In this document: positions 9,071 through 16,065 of the stretch, piece after piece
How the letters are laid out: every line of letters begins with the position of its first letter
Numbering within the stretch: position 1 is the stretch's first letter
Assembly (NCBI GenBank): GCA_030655145.1
Contig: JAURWD010000274.1
Coordinates: forward strand, 1-47,065
Direction of reading: 5' to 3'
DNA from: Ferruginibacter sp.
Lineage (GTDB): Bacteria; Bacteroidota; Bacteroidia; Chitinophagales; Chitinophagaceae
DNA: 47,065 bases
The notes under the pieces: model-generated
Seen by the model: the letters and a program-made list of their open reading frames with translations, nothing else
Database searches by the model: none
What the model was told of the DNA's origin: nothing
Program-made: the position numbers and the translations under genes

Positions 9071-10234
9071 TTATTTATGCGTTCCTGCAGGATCCAGGGA
9101 AGCGTGCAAGACACTGTCGGTCGAAATGGGTTGCGGGGTGATCACCGCACCATCTCTTAGACGTTGTATGCCACTGAAGACAATACTTTCACCCGTTTTT
9201 AGCCCGGTGCTCACCAGGTAATTACTACCGGTTTTTCCATTGACGGCTATCTGCCGGCTGATGACTTTATTGCTATCGCCTACGGCAAAGACAAACACCT
9301 TATCCTGCAATTCGAAGGTGGATTCCTGCGGCACAAGCAACTGGTTTTCGTGCACCGACGGTATGCGGATCTTTGCGGTTAAACCGGAGCGCAACAATTT
9401 TTCTGTGTTCGGAAATATTGCGCGGAAACTGATGGTACCTGAACTGCGATCAAACTGCCCTTGTACCAATTCAATTTTTCCTTTTGACTTATACAGCGTG
9501 TTGTCAGGTAATTGAAGATCCACGGTTGGAATGTTCTTTATTTTTTCCTCCGTTGATTTGCCTTCGTAGGTGGAGATGAATGAAAGAAAGTCTGCTTCGC
9601 TCATGGAGAAATAAGCATGCACATTGTTCACGTCCGACAATACTGTGAGCGGCAAAGATTCTCCTTTACCGATCAGGCTTCCTTGCTTGTAAGGTATGTG
9701 ACCGATATAGCCATTAACCGGCGCCGTTATGAGCGTGTACCCGACGGTGATATCCGCACTTCCTTTACTGGAAATTGCCTGGGAGTGTGCAGCCTTTGCC
9801 GCATCTAAATTGGCTTTTGCAGTTTTGAGTTGTACTTCCGCAATAACCTGGTTGTCTACCAGTGGCTTCAAGCGGTCGTACTCAACCTGTGCTTTTTGAA
9901 TGGCGGCGTTGGTTCCCTGGATATTCGCCGAAGCGTTGTTGGAAAGCTCGCGGTACTCACGGCTGTTGATCTTGAAGAGTGGCTGACCTTTGGTGACATA
10001 GGCGCCTTCCTGAACGAAAATGGTTTCGAGATAGCCGCTTACCTGTGGGCGTATTTCAACATTCGTTGTGCCTTCGATGGTAGCGGGATATTCAAGCCAG
10101 GTTGTAGCTGCACCGGCATTGATTTTTAGAACCGGCAAGGCCGGAGGTTGTGGAGCAGGGTGTAATGCTTTACCGGCACATGCTGCCAGGGTGATGACTC
10201 CTGCATAAAGGAGGTAGGTGATTAGCTTATTCAT
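9071..10234 (-). CDS. RND efflux periplasmic adaptor (membrane fusion protein, AcrA-like)
   Basis: The 387-residue protein has a lipoprotein signal (lipobox LAAC). The order of domains is that of AcrA-like adaptors: barrel-sandwich half (VEIRPQVSGYLETIFVQ, then VTKGQPLFKI), a helical hairpin with alanine-rich heptads near residues 100-160, the second half of the lipoyl fold (TAPVNGYIGH), the beta-barrel and the membrane-proximal domain. It links the pump to the outer membrane factor. It is the first gene of the efflux operon. A TTAAC-N3-GTTAA palindrome lies only 17-29 bp upstream of the start codon, and a second lies further upstream next to tetR, pointing to direct repression by the TetR protein. 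Confidence 0.95.
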   Translation of the reverse strand: MNKLITYLLYAGVITLAACAGKALHPAPQPPALPVLKINAGAATTWLEYPATIEGTTNVEIRPQVSGYLETIFVQEGAYVTKGQPLFKINSREYRELSNNASANIQGTNAAIQKAQVEYDRLKPLVDNQVIAEVQLKTAKANLDAAKAAHSQAISSKGSADITVGYTLITAPVNGYIGHIPYKQGSLIGKGESLPLTVLSDVNNVHAYFSMSEADFLSFISTYEGKSTEEKIKNIPTVDLQLPDNTLYKSKGKIELVQGQFDRSSGTISFRAIFPNTEKLLRSGLTAKIRIPSVHENQLLVPQESTFELQDKVFVFAVGDSNKVISRQIAVNGKTGSNYLVSTGLKTGESIVFSGIQRLRDGAVITPQPISTDSVLHASLDPAGTHK

Positions 10235-10250
10235 AACGTAATTAAATGGT

Positions 10251-10263
10251 TTAACACTGTTAA
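10251..10263. promoter_or_regulatory. Candidate TetR operator O1, upstream of the adaptor gene
   Basis: TTAACACTGTTAA is a perfect 13-bp palindrome (arms TTAACA/TGTTAA around one base). The same TTAAC-N3-GTTAA pattern recurs at 10435-10447 and, with one change, at 11097-11109, that is at both ends of the tetR gene. It lies just before the adaptor start codon, where binding would block transcription of the efflux operon. Confidence 0.7.
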
Positions 10264-10432
10264 GTGTGATGGTGAAAAAAAACAGTTCGAAAACTGCTAA
10301 GGGAAATTGGTATTTATTGGAAGGTGTTTTTGATAATAATTGTTTGTTGATGCCCGGGCTATGGACTTTTACAATGTATCTCGAATTCGTATTTCGTTTT
10401 CATAAAAAATCGGCTTATAACATGATTAAATG

Positions 10433-10449
10433 ACTTAACAGCGTTAAGT
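10433..10449. promoter_or_regulatory. Candidate TetR operator O2, between tetR and the adaptor gene
   Basis: ACTTAACAGCGTTAAGT is a perfect palindrome with 7-bp arms around AGC. It fits the TTAAC-N3-GTTAA pattern shared with O1 and O3 and sits 19 bp past the tetR stop codon, in the region expected to hold the promoter of the efflux operon. Confidence 0.7.
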
Positions 10450-10467
10450 ATATGGCCAAAAAAAAAT

Positions 10468-11064
10468 TTATCTCATGGAGGTGATGATCCCGGTGATGGC
10501 ATCTTTGAGCACCTGCTTATTCAGTTCGTCAGACGTCGACTTTCGCGTCATATTGATAGAAATTAATCCGTGTACAACCGACCAAAATGTATAATACTTC
10601 GTATCCACGTATTCTTCGGTTCTCTTTTCAACTGGTATGATCTCTTCGATCTTGTCCCACAACATATTCATCGGAGCCTGTATGTCGGGACACATGGTTT
10701 GCATCGCACAACAGTTCATCTCGACGCCATACATCACCTGGTACATTTCTTTTTCAGCGAAGGCAAAATTCCAGTAGGCAATCCACATCGCTTCCAGTTG
10801 GTCGGCCGGATCACTGTGTTCACTGATAGCCACCTGCATCAGGTTACCCAGCTTCACAAAACCCTGGCGGGTTAACTCATTCAGAATCGCATCCTTATTC
10901 GCAAAATATTCATAAATGATTGGTGCCGTGTATTCTATTTTGTCAGCAATTTTGCGCATACTCAGCGCCTGCCATCCCTCCTCCTTTACAATTTCAATAG
11001 ATGCCGCAAGGATGTTTGTCCTTGTTTCATCTTTCAATCGTAAAATTCTTTCTTTACTGGCCAT
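10468..11064 (-). CDS. TetR/AcrR family transcriptional regulator of the efflux locus
   Basis: A 198-residue protein with the TetR N-terminal helix-turn-helix: TRTNILAASIEIVKEEGW, then LSMRKIADKIEYTAPIIYEY and FANKDAILNEL (residues 14-65). The C-terminal ligand domain is of the type containing W-x2-VHGLI (FWSVVHGLISINM) and is unusually rich in Met and Cys around MNCCAMQTMCPD, which might form part of a ligand or metal pocket; this is inference. It lies upstream of, and in the same direction as, the adaptor-pump-channel genes. Palindromes matching each other flank the gene on both sides, so it probably represses both itself and the pump and is released by a pump substrate. Confidence 0.93.
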   Translation of the reverse strand: MASKERILRLKDETRTNILAASIEIVKEEGWQALSMRKIADKIEYTAPIIYEYFANKDAILNELTRQGFVKLGNLMQVAISEHSDPADQLEAMWIAYWNFAFAEKEMYQVMYGVEMNCCAMQTMCPDIQAPMNMLWDKIEEIIPVEKRTEEYVDTKYYTFWSVVHGLISINMTRKSTSDELNKQVLKDAITGIITSMR

Positions 11065-11096
11065 TTTTTAACTCCTCTTTACAGCGGTTAAATAAT

Positions 11097-11142
11097 CTAA
11101 CACTGTTAAACAAAGGTATGGTAGAAACTTTTTTACTTCCAA
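11097..11142 (-). promoter_or_regulatory. tetR promoter with overlapping operator O3
   Basis: On the minus strand a -33 type TTG (11140-11142) and a -7 type TACCTTTG (11111-11118) are separated by 21 bp, as in Bacteroidota promoters. CTAACACTGTTAA (11097-11109) lies directly after the -7 element and would cover the start point of transcription. It differs from the perfect pattern by one base. This arrangement supports negative autoregulation of tetR. Confidence 0.65.
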
Positions 11143-11156
11143 ATCTTTTTTTTGAT

Positions 11157-11172
11157 TTAACAAATTTGTTAA
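11157..11172. promoter_or_regulatory. Perfect palindrome TTAACAAATTTGTTAA upstream of the tetR promoter
   Basis: This perfect 16-bp palindrome has the same half-sites (TTAAC/GTTAA) as the candidate operators but a 6-bp spacer instead of 3. It lies 15 bp upstream of the -33 element of tetR. It may be an accessory regulator site; no T run follows, so it is not a normal terminator for the gene upstream. Confidence 0.4.
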
Positions 11173-11239
11173 TAAACCGGGAAGTAATAAACGTGGAGAT
11201 TGGCAGAAGGCTAGCGCGTTTTGGTAGCGAGATAGCGCC

Positions 11240-11797
11240 TCATGCCGATTTTTTTACAGACCAAAGTGGCCTGGACTTTAATACCTTTTTCTGAACGCCA
11301 CAGGTTTCGTCGTGTGCCCCGGCGAGGATACCAATGCTCATCAGGAACTCATTGACGATCTCACCGCCGGTGAACTTGAAGGTTTTTTTGAAAATTTTCA
11401 CCCACTCTTCTTTTGTTTTTGGATGTTCCCCTTCCAGCCATTTTTCAAAAGAACCAAATTCTTTTTGTAAGGCCAGGATGGTTTTTGCATTCTCGATGGC
11501 CGCGTTAATTTTCAGGCGGTTCCGTATGATCCCCGGATCTGCCATCAGGCGCTCCCGGTCTGTCTCAGTGTAATTGGCGACCTTTTTAACATTGAAATTT
11601 TGATAGGCTTTCCGAAAGGTTTGCTCCTTTTTCAAGATCGTTTCCCAACTAAGACCGGCCTGGTTTATTTCCAGCACGAGGCGACAAAACAATTCGTCGT
11701 CATCATGAATGGGAAAACCATAGAGCTGATCATGGTAGGCTTTGTGTAATTCTTTCCTGCCCGGGGGCATGAACTCAATCGCGGTACAATAAGACAT
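11240..11797 (-). CDS. tag: DNA-3-methyladenine glycosylase I (Tag family)
   Basis: The 185-residue protein excises 3-methyladenine from alkylated DNA as the first step of base excision repair. Family features seen: YHDQLYGFPIHDDDELF near residue 21, LEINQAGLSWETIL with Glu43 and Trp51 (equivalents of the base-binding Glu38/Trp46 of E. coli Tag), and IIRNRLKINAAIENAK. The zinc-binding set of Tag is visible as Cys4, His22, His162 and Cys166 (HDETC near the end). Length matches the family. It is in the same direction as tetR but separated by a promoter region, so it is likely transcribed separately. A second alkylation-repair protein (AlkD-like) is found 7 kb away. Confidence 0.93.
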   Translation of the reverse strand: MSYCTAIEFMPPGRKELHKAYHDQLYGFPIHDDDELFCRLVLEINQAGLSWETILKKEQTFRKAYQNFNVKKVANYTETDRERLMADPGIIRNRLKINAAIENAKTILALQKEFGSFEKWLEGEHPKTKEEWVKIFKKTFKFTGGEIVNEFLMSIGILAGAHDETCGVQKKVLKSRPLWSVKKSA

Positions 11798-11944
11798 ATC
11801 TGAGTGGTGAAATTTTTAAAACAATGGTGATGGTTTCCAGGACGCACACAAGGGCCGCTTCGAGGAATGTAAACCTAAACGTAATTTTTGAATTGATGCC
11901 AGACCTTCAAAAAATTAATAGAGAGAAATTTTGAATTGCTGCTT

Positions 11945-12029
11945 AAAACCCTTCGGGCTATTTTGAAAAAGAAAGTAACTAGCATTAACGCACACACGCA
12001 GTTGGGCCAGGCCTATTTCCTGCAGGAGC
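11945..12029. repeat. 85-bp direct repeat, copy A
   Basis: This 85-bp segment recurs at 13155-13239 in the same orientation, with 80 of 85 bases identical (five substitutions, no gaps). Similarity begins at AAAACCC and stops abruptly at TGCAGGAGC in both copies. The sequence beyond copy A is the decayed sigma-factor fragment; beyond copy B it is the broken rhodanese gene. Neither strand gives a recognised protein and most differences would change residues in either reading, so it is probably non-coding. Confidence 0.85.
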
Positions 12030-12039
12030 AATCTTCAAA

Positions 12040-12215
12040 TAGCTGCAGTTTTAAAATGTTCGAGCTCCAGCGCATCATCGACTTCGGTATAAAGATGGCT
12101 GGGCAAGGAAGTATAAATAATTGTTATCGAGGCCTGGTTTTTCTGCCTTGACAACGGCGGCCGGTTTTCCAATGGTTTCAGCCAGGGCAAAGTTGCGGTT
12201 AAGGGCCGCAATAAG
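12040..12215 (-). pseudogene. Decayed fragment of an ECF42-type sigma factor C-terminal domain
   Basis: The minus strand encodes ALNRNFALAETIGKPAAVV and, after a one-base frame change, SHLYTEVDDALELEHFKTA. These match ALNRTFALAKANGKPAAIV and GHLYTEVDDSLALEHFKTA of the intact sigma gene at 13853-15103. Nucleotide similarity covers roughly 12045-12211 against 13940-14110. The fragment lacks sigma regions 2 and 4, has no start and is frameshifted, so it is a relic. It is different enough from the intact gene to suggest an old paralogue rather than a recent duplicate. Confidence 0.8.
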
Positions 12216-12228
12216 ACGAAAGCGATTT

Positions 12229-12828
12229 TTAAAATCGTACCCTAAATCGTCCGGCTTTTATTGCAACCAGGTCACCTGCCTTGTTAAGTGCGGAACCATT
12301 AAAACTTCCCGTGGCCTGCTTTGTAAATTTCGAATACGTGTCGAAAATTAATGCGAATACAAGCGGAGGTTTTGATTGTAGAATATCTGATGTACCTGTA
12401 TGGTCATAAAACTGAAGCGTAACATGTGTTGCTACAAGATGATTTTGATCCATTGTAAAAACGGCATCATTAAAAAACGCTGTTATGATGAGGCCGTAAT
12501 TTCGGGAACAGGCCGATGGTCCAAAAAAGGTCATCCCCTTTCCATCGGGACTTATCACGCCGTTGGTCACATTTCCACAAAACAAAGAAGTGTCTATTTT
12601 GAAGCTCCAGGTTAACTCTGCTGCCATATTACTGTAACTGCAGGTATTACAATATGGAAAAGCCATCGCGATGCCCGCAGTATCCCGGGCGGAGGTAGTA
12701 TCCGCAGGTATGGGTATAATTTGCAGCGGGTTTCCTTCCAGGCTATATTCTTTTTTGCACCCTAACCAAACTGTCAGTGTACACAGTATAAGCAGGAAGG
12801 TCTTGATATGTGATAGTTCTTTTTTCAT
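12229..12828 (-). CDS. Hypothetical lipoprotein
   Basis: A 199-residue protein whose family I do not recognise. It opens with a lipoprotein signal (hydrophobic TFLLILCTLTVWLGC, then KKEYSLEG), a common form among small Bacteroidota lipoproteins. The mature part is beta-strand rich, with a pair CNTC near residue 60 and further cysteines near 84 and 107 that could form disulfides or bind a ligand. It lies alone among debris: the decayed sigma fragment is immediately downstream and a possible maturase remnant upstream, so it may be a recent or mobile arrival. Expression signals were not identified. Confidence 0.65.
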   Translation of the reverse strand: MKKELSHIKTFLLILCTLTVWLGCKKEYSLEGNPLQIIPIPADTTSARDTAGIAMAFPYCNTCSYSNMAAELTWSFKIDTSLFCGNVTNGVISPDGKGMTFFGPSACSRNYGLIITAFFNDAVFTMDQNHLVATHVTLQFYDHTGTSDILQSKPPLVFALIFDTYSKFTKQATGSFNGSALNKAGDLVAIKAGRFRVRF

Positions 12829-13029
12829 AACAAAAGCATCGCGACCTCTTCGGCTTTTGAAGCATAATCATGACCAGGTAGATACTTTTAAAATTAAATA
12901 CTTAACTCCACTTTTTACGTCATCCCTACAACTCGCTTCAAAAGGTACGACAAATGCCAACCAGACCTTCAGCTAAACATCAGGTTAACAGCTATATCTG
13001 CCTTGCTGAAAAAAACCTGGACGAGATAG

Positions 13030-13176
13030 CTTTGTTGGGACCCGCCGGGGGAAGCGATTAATTATTATGGCCGTTTCTACAGCCGTTTATTTCCAGAAAT
13101 CAATGAAAGGAAGTTGTCTCCAGAATACCTTAAAACCAAACTCCTATATGGTAAAAAACCCTTCGGGCTATTTTGA
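13030..13176 (+). pseudogene. Possible group II intron maturase remnant
   Basis: A plus-strand frame open from 13030 to a TGA at 13174-13176 encodes AINYYGRFYSRLFPEIN followed by a basic tail. The string INYYGRFY-x-S-x-L-x-P is like the maturase-specific domain of group II intron reverse transcriptases (for example WINYYGRFYRSALYP). There is no start codon in frame, and nothing upstream in this frame supports the polymerase domain, so at most a short relic is present. The last codons lie inside repeat copy B. The match is short and could be coincidental. Confidence 0.25.
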
Positions 13177-13239
13177 AAAAGAGAGTAACTATCATTAACG
13201 TACACACGCAGTTGAGCCAGGCCTATTTTCTGCAGGAGC
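13155..13239. repeat. 85-bp direct repeat, copy B
   Basis: Second copy of the segment at 11945-12029, same orientation, offset 1210 bp. Its right end falls inside the 3' end of the broken rhodanese gene: the last codons and the stop of that frame come from repeat sequence. Confidence 0.85.
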
Positions 13240-13761
13240 TACCTTCCATTACACTCATTCCACCCGACATGTTTGTCACCCGGTTAAAACCGTTTTGCGT
13301 GAGCAGGTAGCTAGCCTGCGGACTTCGATGACTGTGGGAACAAAAGACGATGATGTCTTTTTCTTTGTATGCTGCCAGGGTTGAAAGTTTGGCCTGCAGT
13401 TCCTGAACCGGCAGATTGATGGCATTTTTGAGGGTACCAAAGTTTGGTTCAGCCTGCCCTCGAACTCTTCTTTCGTGCGAACGTCCAGGAGGATCACACC
13501 GGGATGTTTTTTGATATACGCACAAATGTCGCCGGGTGCAATATTGTTGAAATGAACGGAGGATTTTTTTACCAATGGCATCTGGCAATGGCTGCAGTTA
13601 CCTGGAGCTGTATAAATTTCATCGTCGCAGGAACTGCCACAGGGAGTGCAGCGGTAATCTTCCACTACCTGCCCGAAACCGCTGACAGGATCTGAATAGT
13701 TGGAATCAATAGCGAAGAAGCAGATACATACCCAGGCAGGTAAAAAGATTTTTAAGAGCAT
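13223..13761 (-). pseudogene. Exported metal-binding/rhodanese-domain protein, frameshifted
   Basis: Two overlapping minus frames together encode one protein. The first (from ATG 13761) has a signal peptide, a heavy-metal-binding-like segment (YRCTPCGSSC, then APGNCSHCQMPLV) and the first half of a rhodanese domain (GVILLDVRTKEEFEG). The second continues it: NFGTLKNAINLPVQELQ, then IIVFCSHSHRSPQASYLL with the rhodanese active-site cysteine loop, and NMSGGMSVM. The switch needs a one-base change near 13436-13450. The last residues (GSSCRK) come from repeat copy B, so the native C-terminus is also lost. Rhodanese domains move sulfane sulfur or act as binding modules. Either a real pseudogene or one sequencing error plus a shortened end. 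Confidence 0.75.
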
Positions 13762-13852
13762 GGTTAAATGTACAAATTATTTATTTTTTGCTTTTGCATA
13801 AAACCTGTTTCAGGCCAAACTGTGATTGGAGAAAAACGCAAAGTTTATCAAT

Positions 13853-15103
13853 TTATATAACCGTAGTAGCTGTTTGTTGCAAACGGTCGATATGTTTTTG
13901 CATCATCTTTTTGTCACCTGTTGAGGCCGCCAATGACAGTGCAGTTTTAAAATGTTCGAGCGCCAGGGAATCATCGACCTCCGTGTAAAGGTGGCCGAGT
14001 AAAGAAAAATAAAAGTGATTGGTTTTGAGGTCTAACTTTTTAGCCTCAACAATAGCGGCCGGTTTCCCATTCGCTTTAGCAAGCGCGAAGGTGCGATTAA
14101 GGGCAGCGATCGGCGAGTAAGCAAGCTGTAACAGCTCGTTGTACAACTGCAGAATATTCTCCCATTTTTCGGCGGAATCTTTTTTGTGCGTATGCCAATA
14201 GGCGATACCTGCCTCAAGATGAAACCTTGACAATTTGCTACCGATGGAAGCCAGGTTCAAATAATTTTCACCCTGCTTTATCAAGGCTGTATCCCACAGC
14301 GTTTCATCCTGGTCCTCGTACAGAACCGACTCTCCCGCCTCATCTGTACGGGCGTCAAACCGGGACGCATGAAAACACATTAATGAAAGCAACGCGTTCG
14401 CCGCAGGTTGGTTCGTCAATTCATTTTCTGCCAATAAAACATTCAGGCGCATCGCCTCAGCGCAAAGATCTTTTCGCAAAATGGTGTTTTGCGAAGTTGA
14501 ATAATATCCTTCGGAGAATAGCAGGTAGATGGTGGTCAGCACCGTTTCGAGTCGATCACCGATCTGCTCCCTGCCGGGCTGCCCTACCTCAAAATTTTCC
14601 TCTTTTAATTTGTCTTTCGCCCGCGTAAGTCGTTTATAGATCACTTCCTTATTCGTAAGAAATGCGTCAGCAATTTCCTGGACTCCGAAACCGCAGAGCA
14701 GGTTCAACGCCAACGCCACCTGTGCTTCCTGCGAAATGCCCGGGTGGCACACTGCAAACATCATTGCCAGTTGGCTGTCATTGATATTTTTCGGCGACAG
14801 GTCTATTTCCATTTCTTCGCTGGCGCTGGAAGTGTAGCGGATAGCGGGGCGTAATTTCTGCTCGAAGAGCTGGTTTCGTTTAAGATAGTTTTTTGTCTTG
14901 TTTTTTGCAACCGTGTATAACCAGGCGGTGGGATTTGCCGGGTTGCCATGTATACTCCAATGCTCCGTGGCCGCGAGGAAAGTATCACTCGCGATATCTT
15001 CAGCAATTTCAATATGCTGGATGCCGAACATATAGGAAAGTACCGAAACTAATTTCCGGTACTCTATCCTGAACAAATGGGGTAACAGCACTTCGTCTTT
15101 CAT
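13853..15103 (-). CDS. ECF RNA polymerase sigma factor with C-terminal extension (ECF42 type)
   Basis: The start at 15103 (MKDEVLLPHLFRIEY) gives 416 residues; a longer frame upstream runs through the neighbouring YCII gene and is not credible. Sigma region 2 is at residues 10-80 (EIAEDIASDTFLAATEHW, then NPTAWLYTVAKN) and region 4 at about 120-165 (VQEIADAFLTNKEVIYKRL). The rest, about 230 residues, is the DUF6596 plus TPR-like extension (TIYLLFSEGYYS) that marks the ECF42 group. ECF42 factors lack classical anti-sigma factors; the C-terminal domain is thought to control activity, and they are coded beside YCII/DGPF proteins, as here (34 bp away). The last 80-250 bp have a decayed relative at 12040-12215. 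Confidence 0.92.
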   Translation of the reverse strand: MKDEVLLPHLFRIEYRKLVSVLSYMFGIQHIEIAEDIASDTFLAATEHWSIHGNPANPTAWLYTVAKNKTKNYLKRNQLFEQKLRPAIRYTSSASEEMEIDLSPKNINDSQLAMMFAVCHPGISQEAQVALALNLLCGFGVQEIADAFLTNKEVIYKRLTRAKDKLKEENFEVGQPGREQIGDRLETVLTTIYLLFSEGYYSTSQNTILRKDLCAEAMRLNVLLAENELTNQPAANALLSLMCFHASRFDARTDEAGESVLYEDQDETLWDTALIKQGENYLNLASIGSKLSRFHLEAGIAYWHTHKKDSAEKWENILQLYNELLQLAYSPIAALNRTFALAKANGKPAAIVEAKKLDLKTNHFYFSLLGHLYTEVDDSLALEHFKTALSLAASTGDKKMMQKHIDRLQQTATTVI

Positions 15104-15137
15104 AATGTAACCTGGGAGTGCAAAAATACTACAGCAG

Positions 15138-15488
15138 TTATTGTACCGGCGGGATCGCCATGCGAAGCTCCACCGTGGCACCCCATTGCAAAATGGGACA
15201 ACCTTTCGCGATCTCAACCGCTTCGTCGTAATCTTTTGCCCGGATAAGGAACAGTCCGCCCAAAGATTCTTTGATCTCTGCATAGGGTCCGTTGATGACC
15301 GTGTTGTTTTGCTTAACAACCCTACCATCGGCATCCCAACGTTTGGGGGGACTTACAAGTTTGTTTTGGGCAGCTATGCTACCGATCCAATCCTGGAAAG
15401 GTTTGATTGCCGCCTGCATTTGTTCCGGTGACGGACTGGCGTCTTTACTGGTAAGATCGCGGTGAATGGCCAATAGGAATTCGTTCAT
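15138..15488 (-). CDS. YCII-related (DGPF family) protein, partner of the ECF42 sigma factor
   Basis: A 116-residue protein with the ferredoxin-like YCII fold pattern: MNEFLLAIH, a central NTVINGPYAEIKESLGGLFL (the DGPF motif region, here NGPY) and the end EIAKGCPILQWGATVELR. Proteins of this family accompany ECF42 sigma factors in many bacteria and are often part of their regulon; their chemistry is unknown. It precedes the sigma gene in the same direction with a 34-bp gap, so the two are probably co-transcribed. Confidence 0.9.
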   Translation of the reverse strand: MNEFLLAIHRDLTSKDASPSPEQMQAAIKPFQDWIGSIAAQNKLVSPPKRWDADGRVVKQNNTVINGPYAEIKESLGGLFLIRAKDYDEAVEIAKGCPILQWGATVELRMAIPPVQ

Positions 15489-15539
15489 GTTATTTGAATT
15501 TTCTTACTTAAAATATTGTTCAAAAATGTTGTGTGCTCT

Positions 15540-15992
15540 CTAACCAAATTGGCCAACCCGGTAAGAACCTGGCTCAGATGGAAAAGCAAGATTCAGACGG
15601 TTCCAGACATTGATGGTTGTCACGGCGAGGGTCAGGTCGATCAACTCATCGTCAGTAAATTGCTGCTTCGCTGTTGCGTAAACGTTATCCGGCACCTCCG
15701 CTTTTGTAACCGCTTCTGCCCAGCCAAATGCCGCCTTCTCCCTGTCCGAATAAAAATTGGTTTCTCTCCAGGCGCTTAAGCCATATAACCTTTGTTCGGT
15801 TTCACCCTTTGCCCGGGCATCTTTATAATGCATATCGAGGCAGTAGGCACAACTGTTCATCTGTGAAACCCTGAAGTTTACCAATTCTAAAAGGCTGGGC
15901 TCGAGTGGTGATTTCTTCAGGTATCCACCAATACCGAAAAGTGTTTTCAATGCATTTTGCCCTTTTGCGTGAACGTTCAATCTTTGTTCCAT
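15540..15992 (-). CDS. Carboxymuconolactone decarboxylase/AhpD-like protein
   Basis: The start MEQRLNVHAKG at 15992 gives 150 residues; the 22 extra codons upstream look non-coding. The AhpD-like core has the catalytic set Glu36, Cys48-x2-Cys51 and His55 (CAYCLDMH), which supports a thiol-disulfide peroxidase or reductase role rather than a ring-opening decarboxylase. The segment FYSDREKAAFGWAEAVT is also typical of the family. It lies 51 bp upstream of the YCII gene in the same direction and may belong to the same oxidative-stress regulon. The reductant and the substrate are unknown. Confidence 0.88.
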   Translation of the reverse strand: MEQRLNVHAKGQNALKTLFGIGGYLKKSPLEPSLLELVNFRVSQMNSCAYCLDMHYKDARAKGETEQRLYGLSAWRETNFYSDREKAAFGWAEAVTKAEVPDNVYATAKQQFTDDELIDLTLAVTTINVWNRLNLAFPSEPGSYRVGQFG

Positions 15993-16065
15993 TGTTATAA
16001 ATTTTAAGGTGTTAAAGATGTATAACAAACGGAGTTTCGGAATTGGACAAGGCTCCAACTTTTTT

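Noticed and set aside
15104..15334. N-terminal extension of the sigma factor to 15334
   Set aside because: The extension overlaps the YCII gene in another frame and lacks sigma-like sequence; the ATG at 15103 begins the conserved region.
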